In this document: one piece after another, positions 1 through 6,467 of the stretch
Numbering within the stretch: position 1 is the stretch's first letter
Layout: every line of letters begins with the position of its first letter
Assembly: GCA_017548225.1 (NCBI GenBank)
Contig: JAFYMV010000217.1
Coordinates: forward strand, 1 to 11,436
Direction: 5' to 3'
Source: Bacteroidaceae bacterium
GTDB lineage: Bacteria; Bacteroidota; Bacteroidia; Bacteroidales; Bacteroidaceae
Length of the DNA: 11,436 bases
The notes under the pieces: generated by a model
Told to the model about the DNA's origin: nothing
The model's input: only the letters and a program-made list of their open reading frames with translations
Database searches by the model: none
Program-made: the position numbers and the translations under genes

Positions 1-5
1 CATTG

Positions 6-13
6 CAAAGGTA
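6..13 (-). promoter_or_regulatory. Sigma-ABfr -7 box, leftward
   Basis: Read on the minus strand this is TACCTTTG, a full match to the Bacteroidota -7 consensus TAnnTTTG. I see no good TTG/TTTG -33 box at the expected 19-21 nt spacing. It would drive a gene lying off the left edge of the window, so the assignment rests on the -7 box alone. Confidence 0.45.
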
Positions 14-43
14 CTACATAAAAAATTAAGGAGTCGGGATAAT

Positions 44-73
44 GCAAAGTTCTGCAAAGTTCTGCAAAGTTCT
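44..73. repeat. Three perfect 10-bp tandem repeats
   Basis: GCAAAGTTCT occurs three times without a mismatch at 44-53, 54-63 and 64-73. The 10-bp period is close to one helical turn, so the copies present the same DNA face. On the minus strand each copy contains ACTTTGC, which carries the TTTG core used in Bacteroidota promoter boxes. The array lies about 30-60 bp upstream of the leftward -7 box at 6-13, so a regulator site is possible, as is simple slippage expansion. Confidence 0.75.
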
Positions 74-245
74 TTTGTAAGTAATTATAAATGATAGAAA
101 TACGAATTTTGCTCAGACCTGCGGCAGGTGGCCGAAGAAGGTGCGAAAAATTCCCACCGCACCTGCGAGAATCGTAACTCGCTGAGCCGAGGGTACGCGC
201 ATAATGCGCGGCCGCTACGCGTGCGAGCGCTCATATCCCCTCGAT

Positions 246-425
246 GTCCTCAGTCCTCAGTCCTCAAAAACTTTTAGCTGCGCACTGTGTGTAGTAATAT
301 ATAGGGCATATTTATATAATTAAATATACAAAGTATATCTAATTAATAAATATGAATTTTTATTTCAACTATTTTCTCGCATATCGGGGAGAGAGCATAT
401 TAATTGAGGACTGAGGACTGAGGAC
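246..425. repeat. Inverted-repeat element with tandem heptamer arms
   Basis: The left arm, 246-266, is three perfect copies of GTCCTCA. The right arm, 405-425, is three perfect copies of TGAGGAC, its exact reverse complement. The arms are 21 bp long and are separated by 138 bp, most of it AT-rich. The inside of the element has no open frame. I see no target-site duplication next to the arms. It resembles a MITE-like or REP-like element or a cruciform-forming site; no transposase is in the window. Confidence 0.8.
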
Positions 426-517
426 ACTTGCTGTGTCTTTTCCTGAAAAAGGTTGACTGCTGGATGTGGTCATACCATGTAAAAATGCCCTGTCCCATGT
501 TTGGTGCTTTGCTCTCT

Positions 518-550
518 TTTGTGTATCTTCGCGGACAGTTAGCATCTTTG
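518..550 (+). promoter_or_regulatory. Possible promoter of the GSCFA gene
   Basis: TTTG at 518-521 and CATCTTTG at 543-550 are separated by 21 nt. The second box matches TAnnTTTG except for C in place of the first T. It lies 25 nt before the ATG at 576, a workable leader length. One mismatch and slightly long spacing keep this tentative. Confidence 0.4.
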
Positions 551-575
551 TAAGAAACACCAAGTAGTAGGCAAT

Positions 576-1568
576 ATGGATTTTCGCACCTTTACGGATT
601 TTGTGCCGTTGCACCCTCGTCTGCACCACAGTGATAAGCTGTTGGTGATGGGGTCGTGCTTTGCTGAGCATATCGGTGGTCGGCTTGAGCAGATGAAGTT
701 TCGTACGGTGGTCAATCCCTATGGAGTACTTTACAATCCGCTCTCGATCAGTGAGGCGATGACCCGCCTTGTCGATTGTCGCCTCTTTGCAGAGGAGGAG
801 CTATGCGAGTTTCCTGACGGAGGGTGGAACACTTGGCTGCACCATAGCCGCTACTCGCATCCCGACAAGGGTGAGGCGCTCGCGGCCATCAATGCCAGTC
901 TGCAGCAGGCGGCGCAGATGCTTGTCGAGGCCGATGTGCTCATCATTACGCTAGGTACGGCGTGGGTGTATCGACTAGCCGATACGGGTGAGGTGGTAGG
1001 CAACTGCCACAAGGTGCCCGAGCGGAGGTTTGTGCGGCAGCGTCTGCAGGTAGGCGAGGTGGTAGAGGCGCTCTCTGGGATCGTGGGTCGCATCCGTAAG
1101 GTCAACCCCAAGCTGCGGGTGCTCTTTACGGTCAGCCCTGTGCGTCACCTGAAGGATGGACTGCACGGCAATCAGCTGAGCAAGTCGACGCTGCTGCTCG
1201 CCGTAGATGAACTGTGCCGTACGATGCCCGACTGTTGCAGCTATTTCCCTGCCTATGAAGTGGTGGTGGATGAGCTGCGCGACTATCGCTTCTATGCCGA
1301 AGATATGGCGCACCCCTCGCGGCAGGCGGTGGACTATGTGTGGGAGTGCTTCGTGGAGCATTGCATGGATGATGCGGCGCGACTCTTCATGCAGCGGTGG
1401 GCGAAGGTGGTGCGTGCTCTTGAGCATCGACCGTTCAATCCCGAGTCGGAGCAGTACCGCCAGTTTATGCAGCATACGGCCGCTCAGTTGTGCGAGCTTA
1501 AGGCGCAATATCCCTACATCGACATCGAGCGCGAGTGTGCGCAGTGTGGTCAGCGGACCATAGGGTAG
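576..1568 (+). CDS. GSCFA domain protein (SGNH-hydrolase-like)
   Basis: A 330-aa protein of the GSCFA family, named for the motif seen here intact at residues 26-30, inside VMGSCFAEHIG. Other conserved blocks are NPYGVLYNP (47-55), ITLGTAWVY (124-132), TVSPVRH (185-191) and EDMAHPS (242-248). In SGNH/GDSL-type enzymes an early Ser and a late Asp-x-x-His form the catalytic set; S27 and D243/H246 are the natural candidates, which is inference. The substrate is unknown; carbohydrate or cell-wall ester cleavage is a guess. There is no signal peptide, so it is probably cytoplasmic. The C-terminus ends in a Cys-x-x-Cys pair (321/324). The ATG at 576 suits the family's N-terminus, with no Shine-Dalgarno. 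It stands 176 bp ahead of ftsA, which has its own promoter, so it is probably a separate unit. Confidence 0.88.
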   Translation: MDFRTFTDFVPLHPRLHHSDKLLVMGSCFAEHIGGRLEQMKFRTVVNPYGVLYNPLSISEAMTRLVDCRLFAEEELCEFPDGGWNTWLHHSRYSHPDKGEALAAINASLQQAAQMLVEADVLIITLGTAWVYRLADTGEVVGNCHKVPERRFVRQRLQVGEVVEALSGIVGRIRKVNPKLRVLFTVSPVRHLKDGLHGNQLSKSTLLLAVDELCRTMPDCCSYFPAYEVVVDELRDYRFYAEDMAHPSRQAVDYVWECFVEHCMDDAARLFMQRWAKVVRALEHRPFNPESEQYRQFMQHTAAQLCELKAQYPYIDIERECAQCGQRTIG

Positions 1569-1663
1569 GGGCTTCTTCGTGCGCAGGGCAGGGGTGCTGC
1601 CTTGGACCTCAAAAACACTTTGCAAAATAGCCTGAAAAAAGTCGAACAGAATCCTAGAGGATA

Positions 1664-1695
1664 GTTGTTCGTTTCATTTTTTTTTATTACTTTTG
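1664..1695 (+). promoter_or_regulatory. Promoter of the ftsA-ftsZ unit
   Basis: GTTG at 1664-1667 and TACTTTTG at 1688-1695 are separated by 20 nt. The second box fits TAnnTTTG fully. Transcription would begin near 1700-1703, giving a leader of about 42-45 nt to the ATG at 1745. This also argues against the upstream in-frame GTG at 1709, which would have almost no leader. Confidence 0.65.
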
Positions 1696-1744
1696 TAGAG
1701 GAAATAGGGTGATTGTATTACATTGCATAAATAGACAAAAATAT

Positions 1745-3184
1745 ATGGTAACAAACGACTTAATTGTAGCTATTGAGCTGGGCTCATCGAAGATTGCCGG
1801 AGCCGTAGGACGCAAGTGTGCCGACGGCGGATTGCAGGTGCTGGCCTATGCCAGTGAGCCTGTGTTAGGATTCGTGCGTCGTGGCGTGGTGTACAACATT
1901 GACCAGACGGCACAGTGCTTGGCATTGCTCATCAACAGACTCGATGGCGATCTGACTAACGCCGAGATACAACAGGCTTATGTGGGTGTCGGCGGATATA
2001 CCCTGCACTCGGAGCAGAACATGGTGGTGCGCACCTTTGAGGAGGAGACACTCGTGACAGCGCCCATCGTTACCGGCATGGAGGAGGAGAATGCCGTGAA
2101 GCAGTATCCGGGACACGATATGCTCATGATGGTATCGCAGGAGTACAAGATTGGCAACAACCTGCTCAATGATCCGGTGGGTGTCAACTGCACGCAGGTA
2201 GAGGGTAATTACCTCAATATCTTGGCCCGCACATCGGTGATGCACAATACAGGCAAGAGCTTCGAGAGTGCCAATATCACCATTGCCGATACCTCGATAC
2301 CGCCACTCGCGGCGGCCAATGTGCTGCTTGCCGACAGTGAGCGTCGTCAGGGTTGTGTGCTGGTGGACTTTGGTGCCGACACCACTACCGTATCGGTATA
2401 CAAGAGCGGCTACCTGCGCTTCCTTACTGTGATCCCTCTGGGCGGACAGAACATCACTCGCGACCTCTGCTCACTGCAGCTCGATGAGAACGAGGCGGAG
2501 CAGGTGAAATGTCAGTATGGCCTCACTGCACCCGCATCGGACGACACTACGCTCGTGCTTGGCGATGGCCGCACTGTAGACTTGTGCAAGGTGCAGGAGG
2601 TTATCGAGGCGCGCTTCGAGGAGATTATCCTCAATGTGTATCATCAGATCAAGGCTTCGGGCTATACCGAGAAGCAACTGCTCGCAGGTGTAGTATGCTG
2701 CGGTGGCGGTATCAACCTGAAGGGCTTCGAGGAGGTGGTAGCCAAGAAGTTGCAGGTGAGCAAGGTGAAGATGGCGTACAACACCGTCACCAAGGTGGAA
2801 TGGTGCACGACGGAGCGCCCCGCCGACGGTACACAGGGTGTGCTCGTAGGTCTTCTCATGGACGGTACGGACAGCTGCTGCTACAACAACATGCAGATGG
2901 AAATCAAGCCCGAAGATGAGGGTCGTGCCGTAACATTGGACCTCTTTACCGAAGACGGCGAGAGCGCACAGGATAAGCGCGACGAGGAGCTCAAGGTGCA
3001 GCGCCAACTGAAGATACAGGAGGCTGAAAAGAGAAAGAAAGAGATGGAGGAGGCCCGACAGGCGCGTGGTGGCAACGGATTCTTCTCAAGTATCGTGAAG
3101 AGGGTGAAGATATTTACCGATAGCTTTGAGGACAAGGTGGACGACTTCCTCAAGGATGATGTGGACAAACAGGGTAAGAAATAA
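1745..3184 (+). CDS. ftsA: Cell division protein FtsA
   Basis: FtsA is the actin-like ATPase that anchors FtsZ filaments to the inner membrane at the division site. This 479-aa protein starts with the phosphate-1 motif region (VAIELGSSKIAG, residues 8-19). It carries the phosphate-2 strand (VLVDFGADTTTVSVY, 205-219) and a glycine-rich adenosine segment (VVCCGGGINLKGFEE, 316-330). A charged, Lys/Glu-rich, probably helical stretch follows (about 413-441). It then ends with an amphipathic helix, FFSSIVKRVKIFTDSF (446-461), the expected membrane-targeting segment, with 18 further charged residues. I chose the ATG at 1745 over the in-frame GTG at 1709 because the family N-terminus begins here and the promoter sits just upstream. 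ftsZ follows after 23 nt. No ftsQ or mur gene precedes it, unlike the usual cluster. Confidence 0.96.
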   Translation: MVTNDLIVAIELGSSKIAGAVGRKCADGGLQVLAYASEPVLGFVRRGVVYNIDQTAQCLALLINRLDGDLTNAEIQQAYVGVGGYTLHSEQNMVVRTFEEETLVTAPIVTGMEEENAVKQYPGHDMLMMVSQEYKIGNNLLNDPVGVNCTQVEGNYLNILARTSVMHNTGKSFESANITIADTSIPPLAAANVLLADSERRQGCVLVDFGADTTTVSVYKSGYLRFLTVIPLGGQNITRDLCSLQLDENEAEQVKCQYGLTAPASDDTTLVLGDGRTVDLCKVQEVIEARFEEIILNVYHQIKASGYTEKQLLAGVVCCGGGINLKGFEEVVAKKLQVSKVKMAYNTVTKVEWCTTERPADGTQGVLVGLLMDGTDSCCYNNMQMEIKPEDEGRAVTLDLFTEDGESAQDKRDEELKVQRQLKIQEAEKRKKEMEEARQARGGNGFFSSIVKRVKIFTDSFEDKVDDFLKDDVDKQGKK

Positions 3185-3207
3185 AATACAGCATACAGAG
3201 AAATATT

Positions 3208-4479
3208 ATGAGCGATAACGATATTATGCCCTTCGATTTACCTACCGAGACGAACAATATCATCAAGGTCATCGGCGTAGGTGGCGGTGGCGGCAATGCA
3301 GTAAAGAACATGTACCGCACGGGTATACGCGATGTATCATTCGTCTTGTGCAATACCGATAACCAGGCGTTGAACAAGTCGGAAATTCCCGTAAAGTTGC
3401 AGATTGGTCGCGAAACGACAAAAGGTCTCGGTGCGGGCAACGACCCCGAAGTGGCGCGCAAGGCTGCCGAGGAGAATGTTGAGGACATCCGCGCACAGTT
3501 TAATGACAGCACCGAGATGGTGTTTATCACCGCTGGTATGGGTGGTGGTACAGGTACCGGAGCGGCTCCCGTTGTAGCACGCGAAGCCAAGAAGGCTGGC
3601 ATGCTCACCATCGGTGTGGTAACCATTCCCTTCAAGTTTGAGCAGCGTCCCAAGATTGAGCAGGCACTCAAGGGCGTGTCGGCCATCTCGGAACATGTTG
3701 ATGCACTGCTGGTCATCAACAATGAACGCATCTTCGACATCTACCAGAATTGCAATGTGTACGATGCCTTCCGCCGCGTTGACGATACACTCACCATTGC
3801 CGTGAAGAGTATCTCTGAAATCATCACCGCCGAGGGTATCATCAACCTCGACTTCCGTGATGTGAGCAAGGTGCTCAAGAATGGTGGCGTGGCCATCATG
3901 AGTTACGGCATCGGTCAGGGCGAGGGCCGCTTGGCTCAAGCTATTGAGGCAGCTTTGCATTCGCCCCTGCTCAATGACAACGACATCTACAGCTCAAGGA
4001 AGATTCTCTTCAACATCTACGGCAGCACTTCGCATCCGCTCATGGTAGAGGAGATGGAGGAGATAAATCGCTTTACCGAAAAGTTTGTGAGCAAGGATAT
4101 CGAGGTTATCTGGGGATTGGCTACCGATGACAAGCTCGAAGACGAGGTCAAGATCACCATTCTCGCTACAGGCTTCGGCGTGAGCAATATCCCTGGCATG
4201 AGCAACACCACTATCCGCCTCGACCGCACTCCTGAGAAGCAGGAGCCCGAAGAAAGCGAGGAGGATAAGATCAACCGCGAAAAGGAAGAGAAGAAGGTCG
4301 GCGAGATGATTGTCCAGTACTATGGCGACGGCCAACTGGCAGCCAAGCGCAGCATACACTCGTTCATCATGGAGGGCAGCGACCTCTTCAACGACGACCT
4401 CATTGATGCTATCGACTCAATGCCTACCTACCAGCGTACCAAGCTGAGCCTTGGCGAACTGGAGCGTCTGCGTAAATAA
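3208..4479 (+). CDS. ftsZ: Cell division GTPase FtsZ
   Basis: FtsZ is the tubulin-like GTPase that assembles the cytokinetic Z-ring. The 423-aa protein has the N-terminal nucleotide loop VIGVGGGGGNAV (21-32), the tubulin signature GGGTGTGAAP (112-121), and the T7 synergy loop NLDFRDV (213-219). N213, D215 and D218 there complete the GTPase site of the next subunit. A charged variable linker (about 338-366) leads to a C-terminal conserved region with MPTYQR (405-410), the likely contact for FtsA. After it comes a 13-residue tail ending in LRK. The start ATG is 23 nt after the ftsA stop, with no Shine-Dalgarno sequence. It is co-transcribed with ftsA and probably with the DUF3467 gene behind it. 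Confidence 0.98.
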   Translation: MSDNDIMPFDLPTETNNIIKVIGVGGGGGNAVKNMYRTGIRDVSFVLCNTDNQALNKSEIPVKLQIGRETTKGLGAGNDPEVARKAAEENVEDIRAQFNDSTEMVFITAGMGGGTGTGAAPVVAREAKKAGMLTIGVVTIPFKFEQRPKIEQALKGVSAISEHVDALLVINNERIFDIYQNCNVYDAFRRVDDTLTIAVKSISEIITAEGIINLDFRDVSKVLKNGGVAIMSYGIGQGEGRLAQAIEAALHSPLLNDNDIYSSRKILFNIYGSTSHPLMVEEMEEINRFTEKFVSKDIEVIWGLATDDKLEDEVKITILATGFGVSNIPGMSNTTIRLDRTPEKQEPEESEEDKINREKEEKKVGEMIVQYYGDGQLAAKRSIHSFIMEGSDLFNDDLIDAIDSMPTYQRTKLSLGELERLRK

Positions 4480-4502
4480 TAACCCCCAATGACTGAAACA
4501 TT

Positions 4503-4817
4503 ATGGAAAAGAAACCCGAAAACCAACTCCAAATAGAACTGAAGGAAGATGTAGCCCAGGGCATATACTGCAACCTGGCGGTCATCTCACACTCATCGTC
4601 AGAGTTTATCATGGACCTCATCCGTGTGCTTCCCGGCATGCCCAAGGCACAGGTGCAGACACGCGCCATCCTCACTCCCGAGCATGCCATGCGCCTTATG
4701 CTCGCCTTGCAGGACAATATCAAGCGGTATGAGCAGACCTTCGGCCCCATCCGCCTGCCCGAGCAGGGTAAGGGCACTTACATCCCCCGCTTGAGCGACT
4801 TTAAGGGCGAGGCGTGA
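4503..4817 (+). CDS. DUF3467 family protein
   Basis: A 104-aa protein that matches the DUF3467 pattern as I remember it. There is an N-terminal strand ending in GIYCNLAVISHSSSEFIMDLI (residues 20-40), then a PGMPKAQVQTRAILTPEHAMRL block (46-67) and a helix ending ALQDNIKRYEQTFGPI (71-86). The family is small, cytoplasmic and of unknown function; there is no signal peptide, membrane segment or catalytic motif. It starts 23 nt after the ftsZ stop on the same strand, with no promoter between, so co-expression with ftsA-ftsZ is likely. Whether it acts in division is not shown. The next gene has its own strong promoter, which closes this unit at about 4860; no clear terminator hairpin was seen. 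Confidence 0.85.
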   Translation: MEKKPENQLQIELKEDVAQGIYCNLAVISHSSSEFIMDLIRVLPGMPKAQVQTRAILTPEHAMRLMLALQDNIKRYEQTFGPIRLPEQGKGTYIPRLSDFKGEA

Positions 4818-4861
4818 TAGGTGTTGTCTATGGCGTTATTGCGCAAAAATATTTGTCGAGG

Positions 4862-4881
4862 TATTTGCGATAAAGCAAATA
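4862..4881. promoter_or_regulatory. Perfect dyad over the -33 box
   Basis: TATTTGC (4862-4868) and GCAAATA (4875-4881) are exact inverted copies around a 6-nt centre. The dyad covers the -33 box and reaches towards the -7 box of the rubrerythrin promoter, where a repressor or redox regulator would act. It does not match a regulator site I know. Part of the symmetry may be chance, because the TTTG box itself fills over half of one arm. Confidence 0.4.
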
Positions 4882-4894
4882 AAATTTAACTTTG
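4864..4894 (+). promoter_or_regulatory. Sigma-ABfr promoter of rubrerythrin
   Basis: TTTG at 4864-4867, a 19-nt spacer, then TAACTTTG at 4887-4894: a full match to the Bacteroidota consensus in both boxes and in spacing. Transcription should start near 4900, leaving a leader of about 45 nt. A 20-bp dyad at 4862-4881 overlaps the -33 box and could be an operator. Confidence 0.85.
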
Positions 4895-4944
4895 CACAGA
4901 GATTACAACCCAATAAAGATTATAAACCATAAAGAACAGATATT

Positions 4945-5481
4945 ATGAAAGAACTGAAAGGAACAAAGACCGAGAAGAACTTGCAGATGGCTTTTGCCGG
5001 TGAATCGCAAGCACGCAACAAGTATACCTACTTTGCTTCAAAGGCCAAGAAAGAGGGCTACGAGCAGATTGCAGCTATCTTCATGGAGACTGCCGACAAT
5101 GAGAAGGAGCATGCCAAGATGTGGTTCAAGCACTTGGGTGGCATCGGTACTACTGCCGAAAACCTCCTCGCTGCTGCAGCAGGTGAGCACGAAGAGTGGA
5201 CCGACATGTATGCACAGATGGCAAAGGAGGCTCGCGAAGAGGGCTTCATCGCTATTGCCGAGCAGTTTGAGGGCGTAGCAAAGATTGAGAAGGAGCACGA
5301 GGAGCGTTACCGCAAGTTGCTCGCTAATGTACAGGACAAGCTCGTGTTCTCACGCGAGGGCGACTGCATCTGGCAGTGCCGCAACTGCGGACACATCTGC
5401 GTAGGCAAGCAGGCTCCAGAGGTATGTCCCGTATGTGACCACCCGCAGGCTCACTTCCAACTCAAACCCGAGAACTATTAA
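4945..5481 (+). CDS. rbr: Rubrerythrin
   Basis: Rubrerythrin is a cytoplasmic non-haem diiron peroxidase that reduces hydrogen peroxide in anaerobes, receiving electrons through its rubredoxin domain. The 178-aa protein has an N-terminal ferritin-like four-helix domain with the expected iron ligands: E20, E53-x-x-H56, E95/E98 and E115-x-x-H118. The C-terminal rubredoxin domain carries C145-x-x-C148 and C161-x-x-C164. All ligands are present, so it should be functional. The ATG at 4945 gives a family-typical start. It is preceded by a consensus promoter and followed after 134 nt by thioredoxin, with no clear second promoter, so the two may be co-transcribed as an oxidative-stress pair. Confidence 0.96.
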   Translation: MKELKGTKTEKNLQMAFAGESQARNKYTYFASKAKKEGYEQIAAIFMETADNEKEHAKMWFKHLGGIGTTAENLLAAAAGEHEEWTDMYAQMAKEAREEGFIAIAEQFEGVAKIEKEHEERYRKLLANVQDKLVFSREGDCIWQCRNCGHICVGKQAPEVCPVCDHPQAHFQLKPENY

Positions 5482-5494
5482 TCGTTAGAAGATA

Positions 5495-5583
5495 AAGGAG
5501 TGAGGCGATTAGTTCTGGATTGTGAGTGGTTAGCGGTGAAGCAATTGTCTGAACTCCTTGAACTCCTGAACTCCTGGACTCCT
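5495..5583. repeat. Tandem GAACTCCT repeats with a weak inverted partner
   Basis: Between rubrerythrin and thioredoxin, (T)GAACTCCT occurs four times at about 5550-5583: two identical 9-bp copies, then two 8-bp copies, the last with one base changed. An upstream AAGGAGT at 5495-5501 pairs exactly with ACTCCTT at 5553-5559. Inside that, AGTTC (5511-5515) and ATTG (5519-5522) can pair with GAACT and CAAT. The fold is imperfect and looks like a decayed version of the sharper inverted elements elsewhere in the window. Confidence 0.6.
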
Positions 5584-5615
5584 GAAAACACATTAACCAA
5601 TAAAAGAATACAACA

Positions 5616-5930
5616 ATGGCTATACAAATTACAGACAGCAACTTTGAAGAGATTGTAGCACAGGGTCAACCTGTAGTAGTAGACTTCTGGGCCACATGGT
5701 GCGGACCCTGCAAGAAAATCGCTCCCGATATCGAGGCTTTGGCCGAGGAGTATGAGGGTCGTGTCATTATCGGTAAGTGCGATGTTGACGACAACGCCGA
5801 CCTTACCTCAAAGTTCGGCATCCGCAATATCCCCACCGTACTCTTCATCAAGAATGGCGAGGTGGTAGACAAGACCGTAGGTGCTGCTACCAAGGCAGCC
5901 TTCGCAGAGAAAATCGAAGCATTGCTTTAA
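5616..5930 (+). CDS. trxA: Thioredoxin
   Basis: Thioredoxin is a small cytoplasmic dithiol protein that reduces disulfides in enzymes such as ribonucleotide reductase and peroxiredoxins. The 104-aa length is typical. The active site WCGPC is at residues 28-32, preceded by VVVDFWAT, and the conserved cis-proline is P73 in RNIPT. There is no signal peptide, so it is not a periplasmic variant. The ATG at 5616 follows an A-rich leader. It lies 134 nt after rubrerythrin and 103 nt before the acidic protein; the gaps on both sides hold tandem repeats rather than recognisable promoters. Confidence 0.96.
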   Translation: MAIQITDSNFEEIVAQGQPVVVDFWATWCGPCKKIAPDIEALAEEYEGRVIIGKCDVDDNADLTSKFGIRNIPTVLFIKNGEVVDKTVGAATKAAFAEKIEALL

Positions 5931-5936
5931 TTAAAA

Positions 5937-6017
5937 GTCAACGGACAATGAGCACAGCCAATAGACGACAAACCAAGAGCAATCAGGACTGTTGTCTGTT
6001 GACTGTTGACTGTTGTC
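5937..6017. repeat. Tandem CTGTTGA repeats with inverted partner
   Basis: Four copies of CTGTTG(A/T) run head to tail at 5989-6016. The left arm GTCAACGGACAAT (5937-5949) is the inverted copy of 5991-6003 with 11 of 13 positions matching; both mismatches would still form G-U pairs in RNA. The loop is 41 nt. The element fills the gap between thioredoxin and the next gene and ends 17 nt before that gene's ATG. Confidence 0.7.
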
Positions 6018-6033
6018 AAAAATAAAAAAAACT

Positions 6034-6363
6034 ATGAACGACGAATTCCTCATGGATGATCTTGATGATGACAAGACCGTCGAGTTTATCCGCAATTTCT
6101 TGCCCGTAGAGCTCAAAGAGAAGTTCTCTGATGACGACCTCTACTACATCATCGATGTTATTGCCGACTTCTATTTCAGTAGTGGCTTGCTCGATGCCAA
6201 GCCCGATGCTGATGGCTTCGTAGAGATTGATGTAGACAAGATTGTAGCCTACATCGTGAAGGAGGCCAAGAAAGACAAGATGGGCGACTGGCTCCCCGAA
6301 GATATCCAAATCGTGGTGCAGGCCGAGATGGAATATGGCAATAGCCTTGGTCAGGTAGACTAA
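6034..6363 (+). CDS. Small acidic protein, unknown function
   Basis: A 109-aa acidic protein I cannot name. The reading frame extends to a TTG at 6013, but that lies inside the tandem repeat. The ATG at 6034, just after an A-rich stretch, is the better start. The N-terminus is rich in Asp (MDDLDDDKTVEFIRNFLP, residues 7-24). Helical segments follow, including DLYYIIDVIADFYFSSGLL (32-50) and IDVDKIVAYIVKEAKKDKMG (64-83). There is no signal peptide, cysteine or obvious catalytic motif, so a soluble cytoplasmic protein or a partner-binding protein is likely. Codon use resembles the neighbours. It is the last gene before a strong terminator and may share a transcript with thioredoxin and rubrerythrin. 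Confidence 0.8.
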   Translation: MNDEFLMDDLDDDKTVEFIRNFLPVELKEKFSDDDLYYIIDVIADFYFSSGLLDAKPDADGFVEIDVDKIVAYIVKEAKKDKMGDWLPEDIQIVVQAEMEYGNSLGQVD

Positions 6364-6410
6364 TCCCTACTGCGGGCATCGCTACTGACAATCAGTCAAT
6401 AGAAACAATA

Positions 6411-6440
6411 AAGGGAAGGCTCCGAAGAGTCTTCCCTTTT
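6411..6440 (+). terminator. Rho-independent terminator, probably bidirectional
   Basis: AAGGGAAGGCTC (6411-6422), loop CGAA, then GAGTCTTCCCTT (6427-6438): a 12-bp stem with a single G-T pair. A short T-rich tail follows rightward. On the minus strand the sequence after the stem (TTATTG) is also T-rich. It sits between the convergent acidic-protein gene and tdh, so it can end both transcripts. Confidence 0.88.
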
Positions 6441-6467
6441 GTTATATACCTATTTATATATAGGTGA

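Larger units (their letters stand above)
1..575. other. Gene-free region, repeat-rich
   Basis: No credible gene lies here. From left to right it holds a leftward promoter-like box at 6-13, three 10-bp repeats at 44-73, a GC-rich stretch at about 117-240 with several short palindromes, and a 180-bp element at 246-425 with perfect inverted arms and a very AT-rich interior (about 290-375). The right end (about 426-575) is the leader and promoter zone of the GSCFA gene. The one long open frame, on the minus strand at 369-671, runs through the repeat arm into the GSCFA gene and looks spurious. Confidence 0.75.

Noticed and set aside
44..73. CRISPR array
   Set aside because: The repeats are 10 bp, contiguous and without spacers, and no cas genes are present; the same applies to the other tandem arrays.
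246..425. Insertion sequence
   Set aside because: The inverted arms suggest one, but the interior is AT-rich without a transposase frame and no target duplication flanks it. Kept only as a non-coding repeat element.
369..671. 100-codon minus-strand open frame
   Set aside because: It runs through the heptamer repeat arm and into the GSCFA gene, starts inside the antisense strand of that gene and has no family features.
1587..1601. GGCAG/CTGCC hairpin after the GSCFA gene as a terminator
   Set aside because: The stem is only 5 bp and is not followed by a T tract.
975..1625. 216-codon minus-strand open frame opposite the GSCFA gene
   Set aside because: It is the antisense shadow of a well-supported GSCFA gene, with low-complexity His/Leu/Arg-rich sequence.
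1709..1744. N-terminal extension of FtsA from a GTG at 1709
   Set aside because: The GTG lies only about 8 nt beyond the expected transcription start, and the 12 extra residues are not FtsA-like. The ATG at 1745 gives the normal N-terminus.
6013..6033. Seven-residue upstream extension of the acidic protein from a TTG
   Set aside because: The TTG is part of the CTGTTGA tandem repeat; the ATG at 6034 after an A-rich leader is a better start.
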